Origin: Sabulicella rubraurantiaca | Lineage (GTDB): Bacteria; Pseudomonadota; Alphaproteobacteria; Acetobacterales; Acetobacteraceae | Reading direction: 5' to 3' | DNA length: 64,000 bases | Assembly: GCF_017355885.1 (NCBI RefSeq) | Contig: NZ_JAFEUU010000016.1 | Location: 1 to 64,000, forward strand | Part shown: positions 37,572 through 46,432 of the stretch, piece after piece | Position numbering within the stretch: position 1 is the stretch's first letter | Layout: every line of letters begins with the position of its first letter | The notes under the pieces: model-generated | What the model saw: only the letters and a program-made list of their open reading frames with translations | The model's database searches: none | Told to the model about the DNA's origin: nothing | Made by a program: the position numbers and the translations under genes

Positions 37572-38306
37572 ATGGCGGAGAAGGCAAAGCGGCGCCCGGC
37601 GCTGGAAGGAGTCGCCGCGGCGGACCGGGCGCTGACCGTGCTCTCGGCCTTCCGGAAGGGCGACCGCTCCGTGTCCCTTGCGGAACTCGCGGCCCGGACC
37701 GGGCTGGTGAAGAGCACGATCATGCGCCTCGCCATCTCGTTGGAGGACCACGGCTATCTGGCGCGCGAGGAGGATGGCTCCTACCGGCTGGATGCGGAGG
37801 TGCTGCGACTCGGCACGATCTACACCCAGTCCTTCCGGATGGAGGCGCATGTCGTCCCGGTGCTGGAGGAACTCGTCGCCCGCACCGGAGAGACGGCGGC
37901 TTTCTACGTCCGGCGCGGCGAGCAGCGCCTCTGCCTGTTCCGCGTGGACAGCCCCCACCTCCTGCGCATGCATGTCCGGGTGGGTGACGCACTGCCGCTC
38001 GACAGTTCCGCCATCGCGCAGGTGCTGCGCGCCTTCACGCCGCGGCCCCTGCCCGCCTATGCCGCGGCGCTCGAACTGCCGATCGTGACCATGGGCGCGA
38101 CCGACCCGCATACCGGGGCGATGGCCATGCCTGTCTTCGGGCCGAATGGCGCCCTCGCCGGGGCGCTCGTCCTGTCTGCGCCGGTCATTCGCTGGACGCC
38201 GGAGGCGCAGGCTGCCGCAAGGTCGCTGTTGAGCGAGGCGGCCGTCACGCTGACCCGCCGCCTCGGCGGCGAGATGCCGGAGTGGCCCCGCAACGCCGCG
38301 GAGTGA
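37572..38306 (+). CDS. IclR family transcriptional regulator
   Basis: A 244-residue regulator. The N-terminal winged helix is VAAADRALTVLSAFRKGDRS, then SLAELAARTGLVKSTIMRLA as the helix-turn-helix. The C-terminal IclR effector domain includes ARTGETAAFYVRRGEQRLCL and GALAGALVLSAPVIRWTPE. As last gene of the receptor-lactonase operon it most likely controls this operon and the divergent one through the palindrome at 35562-35576. Convergent with the DUF2189 gene. Confidence 0.93.
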   Translation: MAEKAKRRPALEGVAAADRALTVLSAFRKGDRSVSLAELAARTGLVKSTIMRLAISLEDHGYLAREEDGSYRLDAEVLRLGTIYTQSFRMEAHVVPVLEELVARTGETAAFYVRRGEQRLCLFRVDSPHLLRMHVRVGDALPLDSSAIAQVLRAFTPRPLPAYAAALELPIVTMGATDPHTGAMAMPVFGPNGALAGALVLSAPVIRWTPEAQAAARSLLSEAAVTLTRRLGGEMPEWPRNAAE

Positions 38307-38318
38307 CGAGGCCCCGCC

Positions 38319-39179
38319 TCAGGGCGGGAGCTGACCGGACCCGGCGGGCTCATCCACGGTCCCGACAAGTTCCGCATAGGCATGCCACGTCGCATGGCCG
38401 ATCACGGGCACGACCAGCATCAGCCCGAACAGCCCCGCGCCGATCCCGATCAGTGTCAGGATCGCGATGACGAAAGCCCACAGCGCCATGGTGAGCGGGT
38501 TGGTGAGGCAGGCGCGCAGGCTCGTCATCGCGGCGGTCATCGCATCCACCTGCCGATCCACCAGCATCGGCAGGCTGACGGCGCTGAGCGCGAAGACGAG
38601 GGCAGAGAGCACGGCGCCCACCCCGAAGGAGGTGATGACGAAGCTGTAATCCGCCAGGGCCGTGGCGAGGAAGGTGTCGATCGGCGGCAGGTCGAGGCCG
38701 AAGAACAGGAACCAGATCATCGTCGCCACGCGCATCCAGCCATAGAAGAACAGCATGAGCAGCGCGCTCATCAGGCCGATGCCCCAGCGATTGCGGGAGA
38801 AGCCGGCGAAGAGCGCCCCACCGCCCGGCGCCTTGCTCCGCATCTGGCGCCGGCTGGCCTCGTAGAGGGGCACGGCCAGGATCGGCGCCGCCAGCATGAA
38901 GCCGGTGATGAGCGGCAGGATCAGCACCGCGCTCTGAGCATTCCACATCGCCGCGACGATGGCCCAGCCGACCAGCGCGCAGAACAGGCCCACGCCGAGC
39001 CCGGTTGCGGGTTTCCGCTGAAAGTCGCGCCACCCCGCGCCCATCCATCGCGCCACCGCTTCGGGCGGAGCGCGCCGCACTGGGATGCCGGCCGCCACCA
39101 GCTCGCCACTGGCGCTGACGGGATCGACCGCCGCGCCGACGGGCGGGTCCTCGAAACGGCCGGGAACCGGGGCGTTCAT
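38319..39179 (-). CDS. DUF2189 integral membrane protein
   Basis: A 286-residue protein with six hydrophobic helices. The DUF2189 opening is WMGAGWRDFQRKPATGLGVG. Paired helices follow, such as LILPLITGFMLAAPILAVPL, and the end is LVVPVIGHATWHAYAELVG. The function is unknown. It overlaps the next upstream small membrane gene as ATGA and is divergent from ccoN. Confidence 0.88.
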   Translation of the reverse strand: MNAPVPGRFEDPPVGAAVDPVSASGELVAAGIPVRRAPPEAVARWMGAGWRDFQRKPATGLGVGLFCALVGWAIVAAMWNAQSAVLILPLITGFMLAAPILAVPLYEASRRQMRSKAPGGGALFAGFSRNRWGIGLMSALLMLFFYGWMRVATMIWFLFFGLDLPPIDTFLATALADYSFVITSFGVGAVLSALVFALSAVSLPMLVDRQVDAMTAAMTSLRACLTNPLTMALWAFVIAILTLIGIGAGLFGLMLVVPVIGHATWHAYAELVGTVDEPAGSGQLPP

Positions 39180-39388
39180 GGCAGCGACCGATGCAGCAGC
39201 CGATAGCCAAGGAACACCCCGAACCCCGCGAAGAGCATGCCACTCGCCGCCATGTAGTCATCCCCCGCGCGGGCCGACAGCAAGAGCCCGCCGATCACCA
39301 GCAGGGCGACGAGAAGCGCCCAGCCGCCGGTGGCCAGCCCGTAGCCATCGGTGCCCGATGAACCGCGCTGCTCGGAATTCTCTTCCAT
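39176..39388 (-). CDS. Small membrane protein next to the cbb3 locus
   Basis: A 70-residue protein starting [15 protein letters not shown], with two transmembrane helices (about 19-36 and 45-62) in [20 protein letters not shown] and [18 protein letters not shown]. Its stop overlaps the DUF2189 start as ATGA, so the two are coupled. I do not recognise a named family. Its divergent start lies 127 nt from ccoN, suggesting a shared control region and perhaps an accessory role. Confidence 0.65.
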   Translation of the reverse strand: MEENSEQRGSSGTDGYGLATGGWALLVALLVIGGLLLSARAGDDYMAASGMLFAGFGVFLGYRLLHRSLP

Positions 39389-39515
39389 CGGGAAATCCTT
39401 CCACATCAAGCGCGCGGTTGGAAAGCGTAAAACTTGCGGTTGCATGCGAACGCGGGTTGCACGGCGCGGCCACCATGCTGTTTCATCATATGCCTGTTCT
39501 GCGGAGGAACCGCGA

Positions 39516-40976
39516 ATGAGCGAGGCTATGACGGGCGTAGCCGGGCGCGCAGCGGTGGATGAGGTTCCCGACTACGACGATCACGTCGTCCGCCTCTTCA
39601 TCGTCGCCTCCGTCTTCTGGGCCCTCGTCGGCATGGGGATGGGCGTGCTCATCGCCGCGCAAATGGTTTGGCCGCAGCTGAACGTCGAACCCTGGTTCAC
39701 CTTCGGCCGACTGCGCCCCGTTCACACGAGTGGCGTGGTCTTTGCCTTCGGCGGCAACGCCGTGATCGGCACCAGCCTCTACTGCGTCCAGCGGACCTGC
39801 CGGGCCCGGCTCCCCGGCCGCTTCGCGGCGGAGTTCGTTTTCTGGGGCTATCAGCTCTTCATCGTGCTCGCCGCGCTCGGCTACGTCATGGGCGTGACGC
39901 AAAGCCGCGAATATGCGGAGCCGGAATGGCTCACTGACCTCTGGCTCGCGATCGTCTGGCTGACCTATCTCGGCCTGTTCGTCGGGACGCTGCTGAAGCG
40001 GCGCGAGGCCCATATCTACGTGGCGAACTGGTACTACCTCGCCTTCATCGTCGCGGTGACCGTGCTCCACGTGGTCAACAACCTTGCCGTGCCCGTGGCA
40101 TGGAACGAGTCGGACAGCGTCTCCCTGTTCAGCGGCGTGCAGGATGCAATGACGCAGTGGTGGTACGGCCACAACGCGGTGGGCTTCTTCCTGACCGCAG
40201 GCTTCCTCGGCGTCATGTACTACTACCTGCCCAAGCAGGCCGATGCGCCGATCTGGTCCTACCGGCTCTCCATCATCTCCTTCTGGTCGCTGGTCTTCAT
40301 GTACATGTGGGCCGGCCCGCACCACCTGCATTACACCAGCCTGCCCGACTGGGTTCAGACGCTGGGCATGACCTTCACGATCATGCTCTGGATGCCCTCC
40401 TGGGCATCGGCGCTGAACGGCTTCATGACCGCCTCCGGCCGCTGGGACAGGCTGCGCACCGATCCGGTGCTGCGCTTCATGATCGTGGCGGTGGTGTTCT
40501 ACGCGGTGGCCACCTTCGAAGGTCCCTTCATGGGCGTGCGCACGGTGAACGGCCTGTCGCACTACACCGAATGGACCATCAGCCACGTCCACTCCGGCGC
40601 CCTCGGCTGGAACGGCTTCATCGTCTTCGGCGCCATCTACTACCTCGTCCCGCGCATCTGGGGCCGCGAGGGCATGCACTCCCGCGCCGCCCTGGAATGG
40701 CATTTCTGGCTCGGGCTGACCGGCATCATGCTCTACGTCACCGCCATGTGGGGCGCGGGCGTCATGCAGGGGCTAATGTGGCGCGCCTACACTTCGCTCG
40801 GCTTCCTCCAATACTCCTTCCTCGACACGGTCATCGCCGCGAAGCCCTACTACGCCATGCGCCTGATGGGGGGCGTGCTCTACCTCTCGGGCGCGGGCGT
40901 CATGGCGTGGAACGTGTGGCACACCATTCAGGAGCCGCGCCCGGTGCAGGCGCCAGCCCCGGTGCCAGCGGAGTAG
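39516..40976 (+). CDS. ccoN: cbb3-type cytochrome c oxidase subunit I (CcoN)
   Basis: A 486-residue catalytic subunit with twelve helices. Haem and copper ligands are seen in [35 protein letters not shown], the HHLHYTS segment and [16 protein letters not shown]. It reduces O2 at high affinity in the inner membrane. The ATG at 39516 is preceded by GGAGGA 9 nt upstream. The ccoO start lies 7 nt after its stop. No FNR/Anr box (TTGAT-N4-ATCAA) is visible in the 127 nt upstream. Confidence 0.97.
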   Translation: MSEAMTGVAGRAAVDEVPDYDDHVVRLFIVASVFWALVGMGMGVLIAAQMVWPQLNVEPWFTFGRLRPVHTSGVVFAFGGNAVIGTSLYCVQRTCRARLPGRFAAEFVFWGYQLFIVLAALGYVMGVTQSREYAEPEWLTDLWLAIVWLTYLGLFVGTLLKRREAHIYVANWYYLAFIVAVTVLHVVNNLAVPVAWNESDSVSLFSGVQDAMTQWWYGHNAVGFFLTAGFLGVMYYYLPKQADAPIWSYRLSIISFWSLVFMYMWAGPHHLHYTSLPDWVQTLGMTFTIMLWMPSWASALNGFMTASGRWDRLRTDPVLRFMIVAVVFYAVATFEGPFMGVRTVNGLSHYTEWTISHVHSGALGWNGFIVFGAIYYLVPRIWGREGMHSRAALEWHFWLGLTGIMLYVTAMWGAGVMQGLMWRAYTSLGFLQYSFLDTVIAAKPYYAMRLMGGVLYLSGAGVMAWNVWHTIQEPRPVQAPAPVPAE

Positions 40977-40983
40977 CGCGGCC

Positions 40984-41736
40984 ATGGCAACCGACGAGAA
41001 ATCCCCCCGCTTCGCCCGGCTGCACGGCCGCTTCGAACGCCGCGCGGTGCGCTTCGCCCTCGCCATCCTGGTCGTGCTCTCGGTGGGCGGTATTGTCGAG
41101 GTGGCGCCCCTCTTCGCCCTCGAGAACACGGTGGAGAAGGTGGAGGGGATGCGGCCCTACACGCCGCTCGAACTCGCCGGCCGCGCCGTCTACATCCGCG
41201 AGGGCTGCTATGTCTACCACAGCCAGCAGATCCGCCCCTTCCGCGACGAGGTGGAGCGCTATGGCCCCTACTCCCTCGCCGCCGAGAGCATGTATGACCA
41301 CCCCTTCCAATGGGGCTCGAAGCGCACGGGACCGGACCTCGCCCGGGTCGGGAACAAGTACTCCGATGACTGGCACGTGCGGCACCTGCTCAACCCGCGC
41401 GATGTCGTGCCCGCTTCCATCATGCCCTCCTATGCCTTCCTCGCGACGACGCCGCTGCGGGTGGAGCGCATCGACCGCCTGATGCGCACGCACCAGCGCG
41501 TCGGCGTCCCCTACACCGAGGAGCAGCTTGCGAATGCGCGTGCCGATCTGGTCGCCCAGGCCGGCTCTGCCGACGACGCGACCGAGATGCTCGGGCGCTA
41601 CCCCAAGGCACAGGCGCGCAACTTCGATGGGCAGCCCGGCCTGACGGAGATGGACGCGCTGGTCGCCTATCTGCAGATGCTTGGCACGCTGGTGGAGTTC
41701 GACTGGCGCAGGCCGCGCCCGGACATGGTCCGTTGA
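40984..41736 (+). CDS. ccoO: cbb3-type cytochrome c oxidase subunit II (CcoO) with altered haem c motif
   Basis: A 250-residue membrane-anchored cytochrome c subunit: one N-terminal helix (about 22-46), then the haem domain. The expected CxxCH motif reads CYVYH (residues 75-79): C75 and H79 are present but the second cysteine is tyrosine (codon TAC, 41215-41217; one base from TGC). The next residues are HSQQIRPFRDE where most homologues have HSQMIRP. The distal methionine region SIMPSYAFL and YDHPFQWGSKRTGPDLARVG are intact, so the protein otherwise looks functional. Haem would have at most one thioether bond. A sequencing error must be excluded. Confidence 0.95.
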   Translation: MATDEKSPRFARLHGRFERRAVRFALAILVVLSVGGIVEVAPLFALENTVEKVEGMRPYTPLELAGRAVYIREGCYVYHSQQIRPFRDEVERYGPYSLAAESMYDHPFQWGSKRTGPDLARVGNKYSDDWHVRHLLNPRDVVPASIMPSYAFLATTPLRVERIDRLMRTHQRVGVPYTEEQLANARADLVAQAGSADDATEMLGRYPKAQARNFDGQPGLTEMDALVAYLQMLGTLVEFDWRRPRPDMVR

Positions 41737-41785
41737 TGGCGCTGGCCATGCCCGGCCCCGTCCGGTCCGGCCTGGAGGTCCGCGC

Positions 41786-42721
41786 ATGAACACGCCCCCG
41801 GACCGCGAGGAACGCATCGGCGACTGGGTGCCGCCCAGGCCGCAAGTGGCGCCCGGAGCGCCGGATCCGGAGCGGGATCCGAACTCCCCTTTGCGCCACA
41901 CCCTGCCAACCTTCGATGGCATCCGCGAGCTGGACAGCAGCCCGCCCAAGGTCTGGACCTACATCTATCTCCTCACCTTCTTCGCCTCGATTTGGATCTG
42001 GGTCGCCTATCCGGCCTGGCCGTGGTTCGGCGGCGCCACGCCGGGAATCCTGGGCTGGAACTCGCGCGGCGACTTGCCGCGCGCCGCCGAGATCGCCGAG
42101 GCCAATGCGCCCAGCGTCGCCCGCCGCTTCGCCGCAGCAAGATGGGAGGAGATCGAGGCAAGCCCCGAGCTCCGCGCCTATGGCGCCGCAGCGGGGCGCG
42201 GTCTGTTCGGCGAGAATTGCGCGCCGTGCCACGGCAAGGACGGGCGCGGCACCCGTGGCTTCCCCAACCTCGCCGATGGCGACTGGCTGTGGGGCGGCGA
42301 GGTGGATGCCATCGAGCAGACGCTGCGCGTCGGCATACGCTGGCATGGCTCCGACGAAACCCGCACCAGCCAGATGCCGGGCTTCGGCGCGCAGGGCATG
42401 ATGGACCGTCGGCAGGTGCTCGACATGGTCGAGTGGCTGCGTGGCTCCGGCGGGCTCGAGCACGATGCGGCGGCCGCGCAGCGCTCCGGCCCCGTCTTCG
42501 CGGAGAACTGCGCCTCCTGCCACGGCGAGGATGGAAAGGGGAACCAGGAACTAGGCGCGCCGAACCTGACCGATCAGGTTTGGCTTTACGGCAGCGACCG
42601 GAACTCCCTGTTCCAGACGCTCTGGAGCGGGCGCAATGGCGTCATGCCGGCCTTCGGTGGCCGGCTTTCGGACGACATGATCCGCAAGCTGGTCCTGCAC
42701 GTCCGGGGCCTCGGTGAATAG
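41786..42721 (+). CDS. ccoP: cbb3-type cytochrome c oxidase subunit III (CcoP)
   Basis: A 311-residue dihaem cytochrome. It has an N-terminal FDGIRELDSSPPKVWTYIYL segment and one membrane helix (about 57-77). CAPCH (145-149) and CASCH (242-246) are the two haem sites, each followed by a methionine-containing loop. It receives electrons from soluble cytochrome c. The ATG at 41786 has GGAGG 7 nt upstream. The 49 nt before it hold no ccoQ. Confidence 0.96.
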   Translation: MNTPPDREERIGDWVPPRPQVAPGAPDPERDPNSPLRHTLPTFDGIRELDSSPPKVWTYIYLLTFFASIWIWVAYPAWPWFGGATPGILGWNSRGDLPRAAEIAEANAPSVARRFAAARWEEIEASPELRAYGAAAGRGLFGENCAPCHGKDGRGTRGFPNLADGDWLWGGEVDAIEQTLRVGIRWHGSDETRTSQMPGFGAQGMMDRRQVLDMVEWLRGSGGLEHDAAAAQRSGPVFAENCASCHGEDGKGNQELGAPNLTDQVWLYGSDRNSLFQTLWSGRNGVMPAFGGRLSDDMIRKLVLHVRGLGE

Positions 42722-43169
42722 GCGTGCCGCCCCGCGCTGGATCCCGCTGCTGGCGCTGCTGCCGCTGCTGGCCCTGATGGCGGCCGATGCGGTCATGGCG
42801 GTGCTGGCCGCCCGCACCGACCCCGGGATGGTGGCCGATGCGCCCCGGCGCGTGGGCATGGCACGACTCAGCCCCACGGCGGAACTCCGGCTGGATGCGT
42901 CCGTGTCGCAGGCGGGCCGGGATGGCTACGACCTGGTCCTGCGGCTGCGGGATGCGGCGGGCGCCCAGGTGCCCGCTTCCCTTGCCGAGGCTCGGCTCGA
43001 GCGCACGACTCACGCCGCCTCCGATAGCTCCATCCAGGCCATCCCGCGCGCCGATGGAAGCTGGTCGGCCCGGGTCACGCTGCCGGATGCCGGCAACTGG
43101 CAGGTGACGGCGGTGGCGCGGGACGAGGAAGGGCGCTCAGCCCTCGTGGTGGTCCGGCTCGCGCCGTGA
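42714..43169 (+). CDS. ccoH: FixH/CcoH family protein
   Basis: A 151-residue protein with one N-terminal membrane helix (about 10-33) and a periplasmic Ig-like domain ending DGSWSARVTLPDAGNWQVTA. FixH/CcoH assists cbb3 assembly and stability. The GTG start at 42714 lies inside the ccoP end (8-nt overlap). Its last 33 nt overlap the convergent ccoS gene. Confidence 0.88.
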   Translation: MNRRAAPRWIPLLALLPLLALMAADAVMAVLAARTDPGMVADAPRRVGMARLSPTAELRLDASVSQAGRDGYDLVLRLRDAAGAQVPASLAEARLERTTHAASDSSIQAIPRADGSWSARVTLPDAGNWQVTAVARDEEGRSALVVVRLAP

Positions 43170-43319
43170 GGGGCGATGCGGCTTGTCATCCTGCAGGATG
43201 CGCCACGCGGCTCCCTCAAGGTCCTCGAACTGGCCTGAGCGCGTGCACCACAGGAAAAGCGCCAGCCCGCCTCCGGCCATTGCGAGCGTGATCGGCAGAA
43301 GCCACATCAGAGCGTACAT
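43137..43319 (-). CDS. ccoS: cbb3-type oxidase assembly protein CcoS
   Basis: A 60-residue protein. One membrane helix (about 3-24) is followed by the family motif LWCTRSGQFEDLEGAAWRIL and a short basic tail. CcoS is needed for cofactor insertion into cbb3 oxidase. Unusually it is convergent to ccoNOPH and overlaps the end of ccoH by 33 nt. The copper ATPase ccoI, which usually precedes it, is not present. Confidence 0.88.
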   Translation of the reverse strand: MYALMWLLPITLAMAGGGLALFLWCTRSGQFEDLEGAAWRILQDDKPHRPSRREPDHHEG

Positions 43320-43431
43320 CGCAGGTTCCAACCGCCCTTCGTCGCGGCAGGATTGTGCGCCTTCCCAGCGCGCGGGCCAAGAAATGAAGGCGGCCTGCAA
43401 GGCGGCATCCCGGAGGCACCGGGATGGACCC

Positions 43432-44043
43432 TCAGAACCAGCGCTCGAAGACGTTGATGACATCCCCAGGGCGCACCAGCGCCTGGGGTCCGGCGCGATA
43501 CTCGCGGGCTACACCGTCTTCGCCGATACGAGTGATGCTGACGTGGTCACGGACGGCTCGGTAGTTGAAGCCGCCGAACACGGCGATCGCTGAAAGCACC
43601 GTCATTCCCGGCTGGTACGGGGCCTGCCCACCGCGCTCCACCATCCCCAGCACGTAGACGGGCCGGTATTCCGTGACCTCCACGGCAACGGAGGGCTGCT
43701 GAAAGAGGCCCTTCTCTTTCAGGATACCCTCGATCGCGCGCTCTACCTCGCCAGTGGTGAGGCCATTCGCCGAGACGGAACCCGCCAGCGGCAAGGCGAT
43801 CGCCCCGGCGTCGGAGACCCGGAAATCCCCAGTCAACTGAGGATCGTCGAACACCGTGACGCGCACGCGGTCACCGGGGCCGAGGCGATACGGTTCCGCG
43901 GAGGCCGGCGGAAGCGGAGGAAGCTTAGCACCGGGCGTCGAGCAGCCGGCGACGCCGGTGGCCAGGACCGCCAGCACCGGTGCCTGGCGCAAGAGGAATT
44001 GGCGCCGGTCCGGGACCGGAAGGCATCTTGGCTTGCCGCTCAT
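43432..44043 (-). CDS. Polysaccharide export lipoprotein (Wza/GumB-like)
   Basis: A 203-residue protein with a lipoprotein signal (VLAVLATGVAGC, lipobox cysteine at about 34). The Poly_export domain YRLGPGDRVRVTVFDDPQLT is followed by an SLBB-like segment PVYVLGMVERGGQAPYQPGM. It forms the periplasmic/outer-membrane part of a polysaccharide exporter. It is short, lacking the C-terminal helix of Wza, as in GumB/ExoF-like proteins. The outer-membrane barrel gene precedes it on the same strand. Confidence 0.9.
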   Translation of the reverse strand: MSGKPRCLPVPDRRQFLLRQAPVLAVLATGVAGCSTPGAKLPPLPPASAEPYRLGPGDRVRVTVFDDPQLTGDFRVSDAGAIALPLAGSVSANGLTTGEVERAIEGILKEKGLFQQPSVAVEVTEYRPVYVLGMVERGGQAPYQPGMTVLSAIAVFGGFNYRAVRDHVSITRIGEDGVAREYRAGPQALVRPGDVINVFERWF

Positions 44044-44085
44044 GTCCGCAGTTTAAGGGTCGGTCACCCTCCGGTCGAGGGACGA

Positions 44086-45360
44086 TCAGAGCGAAAGCCG
44101 AAGGCGCAGCGAGAGCAGATTCCGGCCATATTCGCGGAAGCCGCTCGGCGCCTCGAAGCGGCGCGTGTGCTCATAGTTGAAGAGCAGCGTGGCACGTCGG
44201 TTCAGCAACATGGTGACGCCGAGCGTGGCGACGCCATCCAGCACGCGCTCTCGCGGCCTTTCGTACTCCCTCATCTCCGCTCCGAGCGTCGCGGTGGCGA
44301 TGATGTTGCGTCGCACTTCATAGTCCAGCGTCGTGCGCAACGCGGTGCGGGTATAGGCGACACTGCCGGGCCGGATGGATTCCTCGATGGTCCGCTGCGT
44401 CAACAGACCGAGCGTGGCCACTTGCGAGGGCATCCACGTCACCTGCGCGTCGAAGGCCGGGCCGGAAAGGGCGCGCAGATTGGGATCCTCGTACTCGCGG
44501 CGGCGATAGCCAAGACTGAAGCGAACGCCCCAGACGCCGTTGAAGTCGTAGCGCAGCCCCGCCAGCGCTTCCCAGGTCAAAGAATCGCGGCCGCGCTGCC
44601 CCGGCTGCAGGTAGGAGATGCGGGTCAGCCGAGTCACGGCATCGAGGCCGCGCCCCGGCTGGAAGAGATAGGCAGCTCCCGCCTCTGCCGTCAGGTGGTC
44701 GCGATCGCTGCCGACCGCGGCGCCCGTGCGCTCGTAGCGGAAGGTGCGATGTTCGAGGCCGCCGACGAAGTTCAGCCGGTTCAGCGCGCCAATGCCCCGC
44801 AGCTGAAACACGTCGGAGTCGAACTGGACCGGACGCCTCACCCCCGCGCGCTGGACGTCGAAATTGCCCAGGTCATAGTGATTGCGCTGGCGGCTGTAGA
44901 GCATCCCGAGGGAGGAGGCCCGGCCGATATCCAACCGCCCCCCAAGATCGAAGGCGAAGTCGTTCCAGCTCAGGCTGGGATCTGAAAGGTAGCGGCGCGT
45001 CTCCTGCGTCAGCGCGGCCGTGACGGAATGCCGGGTCCAACCACTCGCCAGCCTGAGCGAGAGCGCCTCCTCCAGTGTCGCCTGGCCGCGGCTGCGGCGC
45101 TGGTTGGGCGCGGGGTTGTCGTCGAGTCCAGGCCCCGCCTCGAGCGAGCCATCGAGCCGGAATGCGCCGAGCCGCACGCCGACCGGGTCGTATTCCGGCC
45201 GCGGCCGCGTTTGGACAGTCACGCCTTGGGCGGTGGATGCCGAATCCGATGGGCGGCCCTGCCCGTGCAGCTCGGCAGGCGTTGCCAGCAGCACCAGCGC
45301 GAGTGCCGCGCCGACGGACCAGCGAAGGGCCGGCGCGCCCGCAGGTTGGAAAGCGACCAA
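44086..45360 (-). CDS. Outer-membrane beta-barrel protein of the exopolysaccharide locus
   Basis: A 424-residue protein with a signal peptide (cleavage near residue 33, AELHGQG). Alternating amphipathic strands follow, many ending in aromatic residues (WGVRFSLGYRRREYED, ATLLFNYEHTRRFEAP), and the sequence closes RNLLSLRLRLSL. It looks like the outer-membrane barrel proteins found beside polysaccharide export lipoproteins. A role in secretion of the polymer is inferred from position. Confidence 0.8.
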   Translation of the reverse strand: MVAFQPAGAPALRWSVGAALALVLLATPAELHGQGRPSDSASTAQGVTVQTRPRPEYDPVGVRLGAFRLDGSLEAGPGLDDNPAPNQRRSRGQATLEEALSLRLASGWTRHSVTAALTQETRRYLSDPSLSWNDFAFDLGGRLDIGRASSLGMLYSRQRNHYDLGNFDVQRAGVRRPVQFDSDVFQLRGIGALNRLNFVGGLEHRTFRYERTGAAVGSDRDHLTAEAGAAYLFQPGRGLDAVTRLTRISYLQPGQRGRDSLTWEALAGLRYDFNGVWGVRFSLGYRRREYEDPNLRALSGPAFDAQVTWMPSQVATLGLLTQRTIEESIRPGSVAYTRTALRTTLDYEVRRNIIATATLGAEMREYERPRERVLDGVATLGVTMLLNRRATLLFNYEHTRRFEAPSGFREYGRNLLSLRLRLSL

Positions 45361-45505
45361 TGCTTGCCTTTCAGCCTCCCCGGCACTTCATATACGGCGT
45401 CGCGCCCTGGCCAGCGAGGCCGTTCGGGCGGCCCCGACGTCTTACCGGCCAGCAGCAACGCGAGGTGCAGTCATCGCTTCTCCCGACCAACATCTCCCAC
45501 CCGTC

Positions 45506-46423
45506 GTGAGCGTCGTGATGCCCGTTTTCAACCGTGCAGGCATCGTGGCGCCCGCGATTCGTTCCGTCCTGTCCCAGACGCTCAAGGAGACCGAACTTCT
45601 CATCGTGGACGACGCCTCATCGGACGATCTCGGCGGTGCGTTGGCTCCTTTTCGCTACGACCCGCGTCTCCACCTGCTCCGGCACGAGCGGAATCGTGGG
45701 GTGTCGGCGGCGCGGAATACGGGGATGGATGCGGCGCGTGGCCGCTTCGTCGCCTTTCTCGATTCCGATGACCTTTGGCATCCTGCGAAGCTGGAACGGC
45801 AAGTTGCCGCCATCGCGGGCGCGGATGAAGCGAAAATCTTCTGCGTGACACAGACCGAGGTCATCATGCCCGGCGGCTGGACGCGGGTGCGTCCCGAGCA
45901 TGGACCACATCCCGGGCAGAGCTTCGCCGAGTATCTCTACGTTGACGGCGGCTTCGCGCAGACCAGTTCCTTTCTCCTGACCCGCTCCCTCGTCGATGCC
46001 GTCCGCTTCCGCGAAGGGCTGCGCCAGTACGAGGACCACCTCTTCTTCATCGAGTGCGGTGCGGCGGGGGCGGAATACCGGCTCGTGCGCGAGCCGCTTG
46101 TCACCTGGCATAACGATGAGCGGCCGGACCGGCTGAGCGCCGAGGTCAGCGAGCGCCGCGCGCGGCAATTCCTGGATGCGGCGGGCGACACCATGTCCGA
46201 GCGCGCCCGCATCGCCTTCGAGGCGAACGAGCTTGGCCCTTGGCTCTGGCGCGAGCGCAAGCGCGACGCGCTGGCCCTGCTGCTGCGGGCCGTGACGACG
46301 CGAGCCATCTCCCTGCCCGGCGCCATCAAGCTGGCCGCGCGCTCCACCCTGCCTGAGGGGCTCTACCAGGGGGTCCGCTCCCGCCTCACGCGCAGTCGTG
46401 CCGCCGCACCCGAAGAGCCCTGA
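45506..46423 (+). CDS. Glycosyltransferase family 2
   Basis: A GT-A fold transferase of about 305 residues. VSVVMPVFNRAGIVAPAIRS is the nucleotide-sugar binding start, ELLIVDDASSDD the first acidic site, RGVSAARNTGMDAARGRFVA typical, and FLDSDDLW the DxD motif. It adds a sugar to the lipid-linked repeat unit. The start is uncertain: the first GTG in the conserved region is 45506, but a few more N-terminal residues would be expected and no ATG/GTG/TTG with a ribosome site is obvious just upstream. It is the only plus-strand gene within the minus-strand cluster. Confidence 0.88.
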   Translation: MSVVMPVFNRAGIVAPAIRSVLSQTLKETELLIVDDASSDDLGGALAPFRYDPRLHLLRHERNRGVSAARNTGMDAARGRFVAFLDSDDLWHPAKLERQVAAIAGADEAKIFCVTQTEVIMPGGWTRVRPEHGPHPGQSFAEYLYVDGGFAQTSSFLLTRSLVDAVRFREGLRQYEDHLFFIECGAAGAEYRLVREPLVTWHNDERPDRLSAEVSERRARQFLDAAGDTMSERARIAFEANELGPWLWRERKRDALALLLRAVTTRAISLPGAIKLAARSTLPEGLYQGVRSRLTRSRAAAPEEP

Positions 46424-46432
46424 CGAGACCCG

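Noticed and set aside
39389-39515. FNR/Anr box upstream of ccoN
   Set aside because: I looked for TTGAT-N4-ATCAA and found no acceptable match, only isolated half-like ATCAA.
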